Below are positions 1-9,035 of a stretch of 64,000 nucleotides of DNA, in pieces (position 1 is the first letter of the stretch; each line of letters opens with the position of its first letter). A program made the position numbers and the translations under genes. This DNA comes from Acidobacteriota bacterium. Lineage in GTDB: Bacteria > Acidobacteriota > Thermoanaerobaculia > Multivoradales > JBCCEF01. The stretch spans positions 248,001 to 312,000 of the forward strand of contig JBCCEF010000003.1 of the NCBI GenBank assembly GCA_039030395.1, read 5' to 3'. The notes below the pieces were generated by a model, which searched no databases, had not been told where the DNA came from, and saw only the letters and a program-made list of their open reading frames with translations.

Positions 1-2
1 AG

Positions 3-815
3 GATCGACTGCGCCGCGAACCTTCGGTCGGAGGCGTCCTCGGTCCCTTTGGCTACCTCTCCTCGATCACCTACCTGGCGAAAGGCCGGCCTTCGGCGGA
101 CCGCGCTCCACCGGATAGCGCCGAGTACATTCGCCGCATGTGGCGGCGGATGGAACTCGGGCTCGGCATCGAGGGTCGGCGCGAGGTGGTGACGGACGAG
201 CGAGATGGCGGCCTGGTGACCCTGCTCCTCGGCGAAGCCAACTACCGCGACACGCGGGACCTGATCGAGCGAATCCGTACCCTCGAAGAGGACCACCTGG
301 CGCCTCTGGGGGGACGAGTGGATCTCGGCGGGGACGTCGCCGTCAGCCAGGCGATGATCGGCTCCATCGTCCGCGGGCAGCTGGCTTCTCTGACGGTGGC
401 TCTGGTGGGCATCTTCTTCTTTCTGTGGCTGGTGTTCGGGCGGTTCGCACTGGCGTTGCGGGCCATCTTGCCGTCTTCGGCGGCCGGCGCCGTCGCCCTG
501 GGGGTGATGGGCTGGAGCGGCATCCCCCTGGGGGTGGCGACCTCGATGTTCTTGGCCATCGCCTTGGGGGTGGGGGTGGACTTCGCGATCCACTGGATCG
601 AGTGGCAACGCCGCGAGGGCCATTCCGCGGCCCGGGCCGCGGTGGGGCCGGCAATTCTGGTCGATACGCTGGCGATCGCCCTCGGTTTCGGCCTCCTCAT
701 CGCCTCTCGGGTGCCGGCCAATGCCCGCCTCGGGCTGCTGGTCGCCCTGGCGATCGTGGTGTCGTGCGGGGTGACGGTGTTCGGTCGTGAAAAGAAGAGG
801 GGTGCTATTCTTTAA
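3..815 (+). CDS. RND/MMPL-family exporter, C-terminal part (5' end outside window; 3' end looks truncated)
   Basis: The frame is open from base 3, so the gene begins upstream of the window. About 270 residues are visible. A periplasmic stretch is followed by closely spaced hydrophobic segments (about 80-100, 105-125, 135-155, 175-195 and 205-220 of the part starting at base 138), the pattern of the C-terminal membrane half of RND-superfamily exporters. The conserved GVGVDFAIHW segment matches the acidic TM4/TM10-type motif of this family. The last helix is normally followed by a Leu-Pro-Ala type exit and a cytoplasmic tail. Here it runs into GREKKRGAIL and stops, and base composition becomes less GC-rich at that point, so the 3' end was probably replaced. 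Substrate is unknown. Family assignment is fairly sure; the truncation is inference. Confidence 0.75.
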   Translation, partial: DRLRREPSVGGVLGPFGYLSSITYLAKGRPSADRAPPDSAEYIRRMWRRMELGLGIEGRREVVTDERDGGLVTLLLGEANYRDTRDLIERIRTLEEDHLAPLGGRVDLGGDVAVSQAMIGSIVRGQLASLTVALVGIFFFLWLVFGRFALALRAILPSSAAGAVALGVMGWSGIPLGVATSMFLAIALGVGVDFAIHWIEWQRREGHSAARAAVGPAILVDTLAIALGFGLLIASRVPANARLGLLVALAIVVSCGVTVFGREKKRGAIL

Positions 816-896
816 TTTCGAAGGTGAAGCGAATCGATGGCCTTGCCAGTGGATCGATGTCTCCGTGGGTCGCGGGCGAGGCGGAAGGAGACTGCG

Positions 897-1148
897 ATGA
901 GTCTGCGACGCTGGTTCCGACGATCCTTCCTCGCTCTGTTGCTGGTGAGCGCCGTGGTCCCGGTCGCTTCGCTATCGAGCGCCAGTCCGAGCTGCCACTA
1001 CTACGAAGACTCCGAACCCGGCTGGGTGCAAGGGCACGGGGCTGTGTGCATGGGTACCGGCTCTGGTTGCCAGGAGTGCTACGGCGACGGGACTACTTGT
1101 GTCGATTCAGGTGGTGAGGAGGCGCCTTGCCTCGAATATCGGTACTGA
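897..1148 (+). CDS. Small exported Cys-rich protein (83 aa)
   Basis: I chose the ATG at 897 because GGAAGGAG lies a few bases upstream; an in-frame ATG at 837 has no such site. Residues 1-30 form a signal peptide: RRWFRR, then a Leu/Val core and a small-residue cleavage region. The mature part of about 53 residues has six cysteines, many glycines and acidic residues, which suggests a disulfide-stabilised secreted peptide. I do not recognise the family. Its stop codon overlaps the ATG of the next gene (TGATG), so the two are translationally coupled. It is the first of three coupled genes for exported proteins. Confidence 0.7.
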   Translation: MSLRRWFRRSFLALLLVSAVVPVASLSSASPSCHYYEDSEPGWVQGHGAVCMGTGSGCQECYGDGTTCVDSGGEEAPCLEYRY

Positions 1149-2323
1149 TGAGGGGACTCCGGACTGCTGCCGCTCTGGCGGCCTTTTGTCTGGTGGGGGT
1201 AGCGGCTAGCGGCGCTACTGTGAGCAGTGACCAAGAATCGCAACCGGCAGATCAGCCCGCGATTTCCGTCACTGCTGAGTATCCGATTCCAGATCTTCTG
1301 AATTGGGCCTTCGATGTGCGATGGCAAGATGCTCAGAACGTGATCTTGGCGGCCGGACAGAAGGGGGTGTTCACCGTTTCATCCGACTCAAGGACCAAGG
1401 CGCTGAGCCGGATCGTGGCGGGGCGGGGAGAGCCTGGCGGATGGTGGCTATCCTCTCATTTGGGAGTTTCGCCCGACTTGCTGGTGGTTTCGTCGGCTGG
1501 ACTCTCTTATGCCTGGGCCCCCAAAGCATCGCTGGAGCTCCGGGAGGGCGATTTCCAATCCGATGCACTCGACTCGATTGTGGATGTGGACTTGCTCGGC
1601 AAGGATTTGCTGATTCTCGGGGGGTGGCGAGGTGACCAGGGTGCCTATGCGCCGGATGGTTCGATTGCCTGGCTGCTGGAACTCGGGGGCGAATCTACCG
1701 TGAGGCGTCCGGTGTTCTATTCGCGAAGTGGTCCCGGTACCCCTTCAATGGGGGCATGTGGAGGGTTGGCACTGGGTGCTGCGCGCTTTATGAGAGATGG
1801 CGCTTTTGTGCTCGTTCCAGGAGTAGAGGACGGTGTTTTCTGGTACGACGCTGAAGGCCAGCTCCTTCGAACCTGGGAAAGTCGCGAGTTTGGCTTGAGG
1901 GATGAGTGTGCCGCGGCCCAACGGACGAAAGAACGTATCCGTGCCGATCCGGTGGCCCGTAACCGATGGCACAACCAGCGAATCCTCGTGGATGAGGTGC
2001 TGCCGCTGACGACCGGTTTCGGCCTCGTTCTGCGTTCCGTAGAAGACGGCGTCGCAAGCTGGCGGTTGGCTCGTGCTCACCGCGACGGTCGCATCGATTG
2101 GTTCGATCTCCCTTTCACCGGCGGCTCGTGGTCGTATCTGAAGGGAGACGTACGAGATCATCGGGCAGTCTTCCTGATCGTTGAGCACAGCGCGAGCCTC
2201 GATCCTCCAGCAACCCGCCCTCGCCTGATATTCGCTGATCTGCATCTGCCTGAGTTGGAGGTTGAGCGGAAGGCCCAGCCCGCCGCCAGGCCGACTTTTG
2301 AATCAGAGCCGGCGTCGAATTGA
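1148..2323 (+). CDS. Exported protein of unknown function, possibly beta-propeller-like (391 aa)
   Basis: The ATG at 1148 overlaps the preceding stop codon (TGATG) and opens directly into a signal peptide (MRGLRTAAALAAFCLVGVAASGA). A TTG 21 bases upstream in the same frame is a less likely alternative. The mature protein is rich in short beta-like segments with recurring WxxD/GG turns (for example DVRWQDAQNVILAAG and DLLILGGWRGDQGAYAPDG), which is compatible with a propeller, but no clear repeat register is visible. No catalytic motif is recognised. It overlaps the next gene through another TGATG, so the three genes 897-5433 are probably one operon. Codon usage is less GC-rich than in the housekeeping genes. 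Confidence 0.7.
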   Translation: MRGLRTAAALAAFCLVGVAASGATVSSDQESQPADQPAISVTAEYPIPDLLNWAFDVRWQDAQNVILAAGQKGVFTVSSDSRTKALSRIVAGRGEPGGWWLSSHLGVSPDLLVVSSAGLSYAWAPKASLELREGDFQSDALDSIVDVDLLGKDLLILGGWRGDQGAYAPDGSIAWLLELGGESTVRRPVFYSRSGPGTPSMGACGGLALGAARFMRDGAFVLVPGVEDGVFWYDAEGQLLRTWESREFGLRDECAAAQRTKERIRADPVARNRWHNQRILVDEVLPLTTGFGLVLRSVEDGVASWRLARAHRDGRIDWFDLPFTGGSWSYLKGDVRDHRAVFLIVEHSASLDPPATRPRLIFADLHLPELEVERKAQPAARPTFESEPASN

Positions 2324-5300
2324 TGTGCAAAGGACTGATCGGGGCGCTTCTCCTCGGCTTGGTGGGAACTTCAATCTTTGCCGCGACCGAGCCGCCAGTC
2401 GAAGTCGGACGCGCCGTGGCGGTCGCTGCCGGGCTTGAGGCCATTCCGTTGTCCTGGAGCGAACGCCTAGATGCCGGTCGGCACTCGCAATTCACCGCCT
2501 TCTGGCAGTGGTCCAACGAGTCTCCACCCACGAGGTCTTCGGTCGCGGATCCTCCCCCGGAGACCTTCGACGAGGCTCTAGATTGGCTCGACATCAGCGT
2601 GGAGATGGGCGAGAGTCCTCTGCCGAAGGGCCTTTCTTTGATCGCGGCACCGGTCGAAATGTGGCGCGAAGTGCCAGAACCGCTGTTGCCCTCCTGGCGA
2701 GTGCCGGCCAGCGGGCGAGTGCGGATTCCCTCTTCCGATGTTCCTTGGCGAATCCGCCTCTTGGGGGAAGGCTTCGGGACGGATTGGATTGAGCTGCCCG
2801 GAACGATTCGAAACCAGGTGTTGAGACTGACCCCGGCGACCGACCGGCGGTTGCGGTTGGTCGATCGAGCCGGCGACCCTCGGGCCGGCGAAGCGCTACA
2901 GATCTTTCGCACCGGCAAGGGTCGCGGGAATCGGGTGAGCCTTTTCCGGTCCGACGCCGAGGGAACTGTGGTTTTGCCATCCCTTCCCGGTCCACTGGAA
3001 CTGGAAGTGATGGTTCTGGGGGAGACCACCGCCGCTCTGATCTGGCGGGGCAGGGCTTCGAGCCTGCCGGAGACACTGGTGCTTTTGCCGGGGGCGGCGC
3101 TGGAAGGGTCGGTGATCGACGCCCGTTCCGGTGAGCCGCTCGCCGGTGTTCGGGTGGCCGTGAGGGCGTTCACGGCTCCCGGCTCTGAGCGGGTGGTGGC
3201 ACGCGGCGCCGTCAGCGAGGAGACTGGAGCTTGGCGGGTGGAAGGATTGGCGATCGGGAAAGCACAGGTTGCTTGGTCGCATGAGGGGTTTGCCCACCAG
3301 TCCAGGGTAGTGGAGTTGAGAGAAGGCGTGATGTCCCTCGGCCGAGTTCCGATGGAGTCCGCACAAACCGTCGAACTCCATATTCTCGGCCCCTCTGGAA
3401 TCGCCGTTGCCGATGCCGAAGCGTTGACCTCCGAGGGTCGGCGATTTCCTGCCGACGCTCACGGGATACTTCGCATCGAGGGGATGCCAAAGGGTCGCGC
3501 GGGGCGCGCCACAGTGAAGGCCCCAGGCTTTCTACCCGAGCCGGTGACCCTTCCCCGTCAACCGGGGCCGCCGATCGAAGTCCGCTTGCGCCGGACCTTT
3601 CAGGTCGTGGGTCGGGTAGTGGATGCTTTCGGAAGCCCCGTTCCGGAAGGTCGAACGACCTTGTCTCTGGGAAATCGATCCTGGACCGGGGAGATCGCCA
3701 GCGATGGTGCCTTCATCCTGGATGTGCCTCCCCGAACCGCCGCGGTGCTCGAGCTATCGGTGCCGCAGAGGGTGGCATCGAGGATCGATCTGGAACCGGG
3801 GGAGGCCGGTGAGCGGCGGGATCTCGGAGACATCGAACTGTCCGCTGGGCGAGCGATCGCTGGGCAGGTGGTGCGGAAAGAGGACGGATTGCCGGTGGCG
3901 GGGGCCCGGGTGTGGACGGTGCGGGCGCCGGAGAACCTGCTCCTTGGTTGGCTGGAAGGGGATCTTCTCGAAGCGAGAAGCGATGCCGAGGGGTTCTTCG
4001 AACTCCCCGGATTGGCGCGCTCCTCGGTGGCGTTGCAGGTCGAAGCTCCGGGCCGGGCGCGGCGCCACCTCGATGTGGCATTGCCGGACGGCGCCGAGCG
4101 CCATGATCTCGGTCCGATCGAACTCATCACCGGCTGCCGGGTGCGGGTGGTGGCGACCGGGGTCGAAGAGTCAGGTGCGACCGCTCGGCTCGATCTGCGG
4201 GGTCAGTGGCACGAGAGCGACATGCTGACGGCGACGGTCTCCGGCGGTGCTGCGGTCTTCGCCCATGTGCCGCCGGGCTCGGCGTTGCTGTCGGTGATGC
4301 AGGGAGCCGATCTGGTCTGTGAGCGCCGCATCGAGGTGCCGGAAGAGGTGGAATTCGAGGTGGCCTGCGATGAGTCTCCGGGAGAGGTGCGGGGAGTGGT
4401 GCTCGCCGGCGACCGGCAGGTGGGTCCCGGCTGGCTTTCGTGGAGCACCACCAGCCCGCGGGCGCCGGGGGTCGTTCTCAAGAACCGAGTCGGCGAACTC
4501 GAATCCTCTCGGGTGCTCTGGGGCGGTCGCCCCGATGTGCGGGTTGAAGTCGCGCCGGACGGCCGATTCGCCTGCCGGCGATTGAACGCGGGTATTTGGA
4601 GAGTCACTTGGACCCCGGAGCAGGGATCGACCTTCGGTCGACCGATCGAAGTTCGCCTGGAAGACGCCGACGAGCAGGAGGTGGTTCTGCGCTACTCACT
4701 TCACACGGTGGAGGGCGTGGTCACCGATGGTGAAGGTGTACCGGTGGCCAGAGCGCGAGTCCGGGAACTCGAAAGCGGAGGCTTCGCCCTCAGCCGTGAC
4801 GACGGCACCTTTGGGCTCCACGGGCTCGAGCCCGGCGTCTTGCGCTTGCGAGCCCGCTCGGGCGATGCGGTGAGCGAAGTGGCGGCGGTGACTTTGACCC
4901 CCGAGAAACCCCTACCGCCCGTTGAATTGGTGCTCGGCGAGGACCACGATGCGGTGAGGATCGAAGTGCGCGATGAGTCCGCGGACGGGGTGCCTGGAGC
5001 GCTGGTCTTCGTGCAGTCTTCCGAGGGTTCCGTGCGCCTTTTGACCGCCAGCGTCGCCGGCCGAGTGGACGTGCCCATCGAGCCTCCGCAACCGTCCCAT
5101 TTGAGGGTCGCGGCCTTTGCCGGCGGCCGGTGGATGCTGGGCGAGTGGGTGTCCCTCGACCGGGCTCTTGAGGGATTGGTTCTCGAAATGGGCAGGGTCG
5201 GCGAGGTGGCGTTCACCTGCGAGGAAACCTGTGGGCCGATCGCGCTGCAAGGCGCTGGGGGATGGGATCTTTCGGCGCTGAGTCTGCGCCTCGGCCGGTT

Positions 5301-5433
5301 GCTTTCGGTGGAGGCCGAACGACCGCAGGAAATCGCAGGCCTTCCCATCGGTAGCTACAGAGTCCTCGTCGCTGGGAAAGAGGTGGCTTTCGAGGTCGAG
5401 GGTGGGGAGAGCGAGCGGGTGGCTCTCCCCTAG
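2323..5433 (+). CDS. Large exported protein with carboxypeptidase-regulatory-like (Ig-fold) repeats (1036 aa)
   Basis: The start is the ATG at 2323, overlapping the previous stop (TGATG), followed by a signal peptide (MCKGLIGALLLGLVGTSIFAA). The rest is a chain of beta-sandwich modules of about 80-100 residues, each beginning with a G-x-V-x-D/x-G-x-P-(V/L)-A-G-A-x-V type motif (for example GSVIDARSGEPLAGVRV, GQVVRKEDGLPVAGARV, GVVTDGEGVPVARARV). This is the signature of carboxypeptidase-regulatory-like / transthyretin-type repeats found in large exported bacterial proteins. No enzymatic domain is evident, so a scaffold, adhesin or envelope role is inferred. The TAG stop lies in the CTAG that forms the left end of a palindromic repeat element. 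Confidence 0.8.
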   Translation: MCKGLIGALLLGLVGTSIFAATEPPVEVGRAVAVAAGLEAIPLSWSERLDAGRHSQFTAFWQWSNESPPTRSSVADPPPETFDEALDWLDISVEMGESPLPKGLSLIAAPVEMWREVPEPLLPSWRVPASGRVRIPSSDVPWRIRLLGEGFGTDWIELPGTIRNQVLRLTPATDRRLRLVDRAGDPRAGEALQIFRTGKGRGNRVSLFRSDAEGTVVLPSLPGPLELEVMVLGETTAALIWRGRASSLPETLVLLPGAALEGSVIDARSGEPLAGVRVAVRAFTAPGSERVVARGAVSEETGAWRVEGLAIGKAQVAWSHEGFAHQSRVVELREGVMSLGRVPMESAQTVELHILGPSGIAVADAEALTSEGRRFPADAHGILRIEGMPKGRAGRATVKAPGFLPEPVTLPRQPGPPIEVRLRRTFQVVGRVVDAFGSPVPEGRTTLSLGNRSWTGEIASDGAFILDVPPRTAAVLELSVPQRVASRIDLEPGEAGERRDLGDIELSAGRAIAGQVVRKEDGLPVAGARVWTVRAPENLLLGWLEGDLLEARSDAEGFFELPGLARSSVALQVEAPGRARRHLDVALPDGAERHDLGPIELITGCRVRVVATGVEESGATARLDLRGQWHESDMLTATVSGGAAVFAHVPPGSALLSVMQGADLVCERRIEVPEEVEFEVACDESPGEVRGVVLAGDRQVGPGWLSWSTTSPRAPGVVLKNRVGELESSRVLWGGRPDVRVEVAPDGRFACRRLNAGIWRVTWTPEQGSTFGRPIEVRLEDADEQEVVLRYSLHTVEGVVTDGEGVPVARARVRELESGGFALSRDDGTFGLHGLEPGVLRLRARSGDAVSEVAAVTLTPEKPLPPVELVLGEDHDAVRIEVRDESADGVPGALVFVQSSEGSVRLLTASVAGRVDVPIEPPQPSHLRVAAFAGGRWMLGEWVSLDRALEGLVLEMGRVGEVAFTCEETCGPIALQGAGGWDLSALSLRLGRLLSVEAERPQEIAGLPIGSYRVLVAGKEVAFEVEGGESERVALP

Positions 5434-5612
5434 CCCGACCTTCTCTCCAGCCTTCTGCTGCGAGGGCGGATGCACCTGCATCTGCAGCGTCTCTTGGTCT
5501 CTCCGCTCCTCGACGTACTGAAAGTACGACTGCGTCGCTTCGGGCACCTAGTTCCCCGAGCTACAGGCACCTGCGCCCTCTCGCTACGAAGTTGGTGAGA
5601 AGGTCGGGCTAG
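5430..5612. repeat. Family-1 palindromic intergenic element, copy 1 (183 bp)
   Basis: The left end reads CTAGCCCGACCTTCTC and the right end is its exact inverted copy ending in GGTCGGGCTAG. Similarity continues inward for about 50 bases on each side. The centre contains a second palindrome (GACGTACTGAAAGTACGACTG). Both flanking convergent genes use the outer CTAG: the plus-strand gene stops with TAG at 5431-5433 and the minus-strand gene with the complement at 5609-5611. Related copies lie at 16053-16235 and about 26320-26500. There is no open reading frame of note inside. Confidence 0.85.
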
Positions 5613-6334
5613 GCGCAGAGGTTGAATGGGGCCAGGAAGGCTTCGATCGTCGCCGGGTCCGCCGGGGTGCCGCGCCAGTTGGCTTCGGCGGCGGGGGTTT
5701 CCGGCGTCGGGTCCGCGGCGAACCACAGGCCGATGCGCAGGGCGTCGTCGTCCGGGCATTCGATCAGCAGCATGGTGGCAATGCCCGGCTCTTTGGGCGG
5801 ATCCGCTTCGGCGGGGAAGCCGAATTCTCCCTGCGAGATGGTCAGGGGGCCTCGGCGGGCGTAGTAGAGGACCTCTGCGGCGTCGCTCTGTAGGCTGCCG
5901 CGGGCGATTTCCTCCCGCGCCTCGAAGGACACCTCTTCTTGCTCGATGCCCTGGCCGTCCTGGCCGAAGGCTTCGGTCAGTTGCGCCTTGCGGCCCAGCC
6001 AGTTGCGCATGCGCACGAAAAAGAAGCCCGAACGCACCCGCGCCGGTGGCGGCTGGTCCGGCGTGGCGTCGGCCAGGAGCGCCATGCGCAACATCCCCGG
6101 AACGCGCATCCCACCGAGGGGCTGATAGCCCTCCGGCAGACGGTCGTAGGGCAGCACCTGGCGGAATCCTTCGGTGCGCTTTTCAGGATCCGTCATGGCG
6201 TCCCGGAACTTCTCATTGGCGCGGTAGTTGGCGACCGTGAAAGCCACGATCACCAGCATCACCAGCGTGAAGATCGAGGCGCAGCCGCAACCGACCCAAC
6301 TCGCCTTGGGGAGGGCCTCTGGAGAGTCAGCCAT
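5609..6334 (-). CDS. Membrane-anchored protein of unknown function (241 aa)
   Basis: One transmembrane segment lies at about residues 13-36 (WVGCGCASIFTLVMLVIVAFTVANY). It is followed by a soluble region of about 200 residues with no recognised motif, predicted to sit outside the cytoplasm. The start ATG lies 6 bases after the argS stop codon, so it is probably cotranscribed with argS. The C-terminal stop codon lies in the right-hand CTAG of the 183-bp palindromic element. Function unknown; nothing in the sequence ties it to tRNA charging. Confidence 0.7.
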   Translation of the reverse strand: MADSPEALPKASWVGCGCASIFTLVMLVIVAFTVANYRANEKFRDAMTDPEKRTEGFRQVLPYDRLPEGYQPLGGMRVPGMLRMALLADATPDQPPPARVRSGFFFVRMRNWLGRKAQLTEAFGQDGQGIEQEEVSFEAREEIARGSLQSDAAEVLYYARRGPLTISQGEFGFPAEADPPKEPGIATMLLIECPDDDALRIGLWFAADPTPETPAAEANWRGTPADPATIEAFLAPFNLCA

Positions 6335-6340
6335 CGGCAG

Positions 6341-8275
6341 CTACATGGACTCCGGCAAGGGGATGCCCAGGAGGTTCGCCAACTCTTCGAGGCCGCGCCG
6401 GAAGACCAGCGCCGTGGCCAGGCGGATGCGCCGGGCGGAGGCGTCCTCTTCCCGCAGGATCGGGTGTCGGTGGTAGAAGGTGCTGAACTTCTGGGCCAGG
6501 TCGAGAGCGTGGCGGGCGAGCAGCGACAGCTCCAGATTGGCGCCCACCCGCTCCACCTGGTCTTCGATGCGCAAGGTGTCGAACACCAGGTCCCACAGGT
6601 CGTCGGACCACAGCTCCGCCGCCTCGTCGCGCACGTCGTCGCCGCCGACCGTCGATTCCAGGCCCTCGTCCGCCAACCGCCGCTGGATGTTTTTGACCCG
6701 CACTGCCGAGTACTGGAGGTACGGTCCGGTTTCCCCTTCGAAGGACAGTGCCTCGTCGAGATCGAAGGCGATCAGTCGGGTGGTGGTGGCCTTGACCATC
6801 AGGAAGCGCAGCGCCGCGGTGGCGATCTGCCGGGCCAGGGCGTCGAGCTCCGGTTCCGCCATGTCGCGGTTGCGCTGGGCGATTTCGTCTCGGCTTTTGG
6901 CGACCAGTTGATCGAGCAGATCGTCGGCCTTGACGCCGATGCCCTTGCGGCCGGACATCTCCAGGGTCTCATCGGCGCCGTCGTCGAGGTATCCGAGCTG
7001 CCGCGCCGTGGCCGACGACAGGGCGACCATTTCATAGGCGAAGTGGATGGATTCCTTGGCCTCGTCGGTGTGCCCCAGCGCTTCCAGGCCGGCCTTGACG
7101 ATGCGCTGTAGGTAACTCTGGCGGTTGTCGATGACGTTGATCACCCGGCCGGCCTTGCCGAACTCCGGCGCGTTCTCCGATCCTCCTGGCACCCCTTCCG
7201 GTGCCGTTTCCCAAACCCCTTCCTCCTGCCAGCGGCGGTAGTGAAAATCGCGCCCGAGGAGGCCGAATTTCCAGAGCTGGTAGGCGATGTCTTTGCCGAC
7301 ATAGGTCACCGTGCCGTCGGAGCGGACGATCACCTTGTCCGGGTCTTCCAGGCCGGCGAACTCTTCGCTCTGGGAAAGAGGCATCACCCAGCAGCCGGCA
7401 TTCTTGCCCTCTGCTTCGAGGCGGATGGTGCCGCGCTCTTTGAGGCTTTCGAAGGCGAGGGTGAAAAAGTCCCGCCGCAGCACCTCGCTCTCCATCGTCA
7501 GCAGGTCGTAGCCGACGCCGATGCGGGCCACGGTCTTCAGGTGCCGATGAACGATGCGCCGCGCCACCAGGCGCCCCATCTCGGCCCGGGGGCCGGTGCC
7601 CTCCTCCAACTCGTGGAGGGTCGTGCGCCGCAGCTCTTTGTGCTCCGGATGTTCGTCGTACCAGCGGCCGACCCGGCTGTAGAGGTCCCAGCAGTGGAAA
7701 TCGAACGGCTCCGGCAGGGCAGCCACCTGATCGTAGGTGTTGCCTTCGAGGTCGATGAACCCCACCACCACATCGGCCAACTGCACGCCGGTATCGTCGA
7801 TGTAGTTCTGCACTTCCACCGGAAAACCGAGGCACCGCAGGGTGCGCACCAGCACGTCGCCCAGTACTGCGTTGCGCAGGTGGCCTATGTGTGCGGCCTT
7901 GTTGGGGTTAATATTGGTGTGCTCCACCACGACTTTCGAGCGAGTTTCCTCGCTGGAGGAGGGGTCGAGGAGGTCCACCTCGAGCATGCGAGCGGCTATT
8001 TCCCGCCGATCGAGGAAGAAATTCAGATAGCCGGCACCGGCGATTTCGGCCCGGTCCACGATGGCCGGCGGCTCGAAGGCCGCCAGAATTTCCTGCGCCG
8101 TTTGGCGGGGATTCTGTTTGAGAACCCGCGCCAACTGGAGCGGTGCCGGGAAGGCCAGGTCGCCGAGTTCGCGCCGCGGAGCGAGTTCGGCGGTGACCGG
8201 GTGGTCCACTCCGTAAAGCGATTGGATCACCTGTTCGAGTTGCTGCGAGAGTTCTGATTTGAGGGCCCTGAGCAT
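6341..8275 (-). CDS. argS: Arginyl-tRNA synthetase
   Basis: A class I aminoacyl-tRNA synthetase of 644 residues that charges tRNA-Arg in the cytoplasm. The class I HIGH motif is present as AAHIGHLRNAVLGD near residue 130. The KMSKS loop has the MSGRKG form usual in ArgRS (MSGRKGIGVKADDLL). The N-terminal additional domain and the C-terminal DALR-type anticodon-binding domain (GPYLQYSAVRVKNIQRR onward, ending near the C-terminus) are both in place. Length is at the upper end for the family. A hypothetical membrane protein follows it 6 bases downstream. Confidence 0.97.
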   Translation of the reverse strand: MLRALKSELSQQLEQVIQSLYGVDHPVTAELAPRRELGDLAFPAPLQLARVLKQNPRQTAQEILAAFEPPAIVDRAEIAGAGYLNFFLDRREIAARMLEVDLLDPSSSEETRSKVVVEHTNINPNKAAHIGHLRNAVLGDVLVRTLRCLGFPVEVQNYIDDTGVQLADVVVGFIDLEGNTYDQVAALPEPFDFHCWDLYSRVGRWYDEHPEHKELRRTTLHELEEGTGPRAEMGRLVARRIVHRHLKTVARIGVGYDLLTMESEVLRRDFFTLAFESLKERGTIRLEAEGKNAGCWVMPLSQSEEFAGLEDPDKVIVRSDGTVTYVGKDIAYQLWKFGLLGRDFHYRRWQEEGVWETAPEGVPGGSENAPEFGKAGRVINVIDNRQSYLQRIVKAGLEALGHTDEAKESIHFAYEMVALSSATARQLGYLDDGADETLEMSGRKGIGVKADDLLDQLVAKSRDEIAQRNRDMAEPELDALARQIATAALRFLMVKATTTRLIAFDLDEALSFEGETGPYLQYSAVRVKNIQRRLADEGLESTVGGDDVRDEAAELWSDDLWDLVFDTLRIEDQVERVGANLELSLLARHALDLAQKFSTFYHRHPILREEDASARRIRLATALVFRRGLEELANLLGIPLPESM

Positions 8276-8327
8276 AGCGCCGAGGAGTCTATGACGAAGG
8301 AAGGGGCAAAGCCAGTGCGAAGGCTGG

Positions 8328-8333
8328 TATAAT
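8328..8333 (+). promoter_or_regulatory. Candidate -10 element (TATAAT) of the macro-domain gene
   Basis: A perfect TATAAT lies 29 bases before the ATG at 8362, in an otherwise GC-rich gap, with a GGAGGG ribosome-binding site between them. The -35 region is weak, so only the -10 is called. Confidence 0.5.
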
Positions 8334-8361
8334 TCAAGGCTTTGGAGGGAGCTAAGTATCG

Positions 8362-8916
8362 ATGGCTGAGAAGATAGCGCAAAATCGAATTCTACTGACC
8401 CTGGAGAATACGCAGCTCGAGATTCTCGAGGGGGACATCACCGAAGTCCAAGTCGATGCGGTGGTCAACGCGGCCAACGAGGATCTCAAGCTGGGATCCG
8501 GGGTGGCCGGGGCCATCCGCGAGGCCGGCGGTCCGTCGATTCAGGAGGAATGCGATCGCATCGGACACACCCCAGTGGGCACGGCGGTGATGACCGGCGC
8601 CGGCACCCTGCCGGCCAAGCAGGTGATTCATGCGGTGGGCCCGCACTACGGCGAGGGCGATGAGGATCGCAAGCTCTCCTCGGCGGTGCGCTCGGCCCTG
8701 GCCCTGGCCGACCGCAACGGCCTCCGCACCATCGCCCTGCCGGCAATCTCCACCGGTGTCTTCGGATTTCCGGTCGATCGGGCGGCCCGCATCCTGCTGA
8801 CCGAGGTCCACCGCTACCTACAGGGCGGTACGAAGCTGGAAAAGGTCGTGCTGGTGCTGTTCGACGACGAGACCTTCAAGATCTTTCGGCGCGAACTGCG
8901 TCGCGGTTTTCGGTAG
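8362..8916 (+). CDS. Macro-domain (ADP-ribose-binding/hydrolysing) protein
   Basis: A 184-aa single-domain protein with the macro-domain hallmarks in order: GDITEVQVDAVVNAANEDLKLG, the GSGVAGAI loop, HAVGP, and the PAISTGVFGFP loop that contacts the distal ribose. Family members bind ADP-ribose and often hydrolyse O-acetyl-ADP-ribose or mono-ADP-ribosyl groups. The catalytic-type Asn (VNAAN) and glycine-rich loops are intact, so activity is plausible. Substrate cannot be read from sequence. No ADP-ribosyltransferase or toxin gene lies next to it, so there is no sign of a toxin-antitoxin pair. The start is supported by GGAGGG upstream. Confidence 0.93.
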   Translation: MAEKIAQNRILLTLENTQLEILEGDITEVQVDAVVNAANEDLKLGSGVAGAIREAGGPSIQEECDRIGHTPVGTAVMTGAGTLPAKQVIHAVGPHYGEGDEDRKLSSAVRSALALADRNGLRTIALPAISTGVFGFPVDRAARILLTEVHRYLQGGTKLEKVVLVLFDDETFKIFRRELRRGFR

Positions 8917-9035
8917 CCGTCACCACCCCTTAGGACAGAGTAGATCTGCACCTGCGTCCCGGGCGAGTGCGCCTTGCCCGGGGTGGTGCGTCCTGCCTCT
9001 TTATTCGGCGCTGCCCCCACGCGCAGGCGGCCTGG

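Noticed and set aside
5939-8257. Long plus-strand ORFs opposite argS
   Set aside because: Antisense shadows of argS, which has complete class I motifs.
8925-9035. GC-rich hairpin CCCGGGC...GCCCGGG between the macro-domain and IPTL genes as terminator or repeat copy
   Set aside because: Seven-base stem with an 11-base loop and no T-tract; blocks do not align well with either repeat family.
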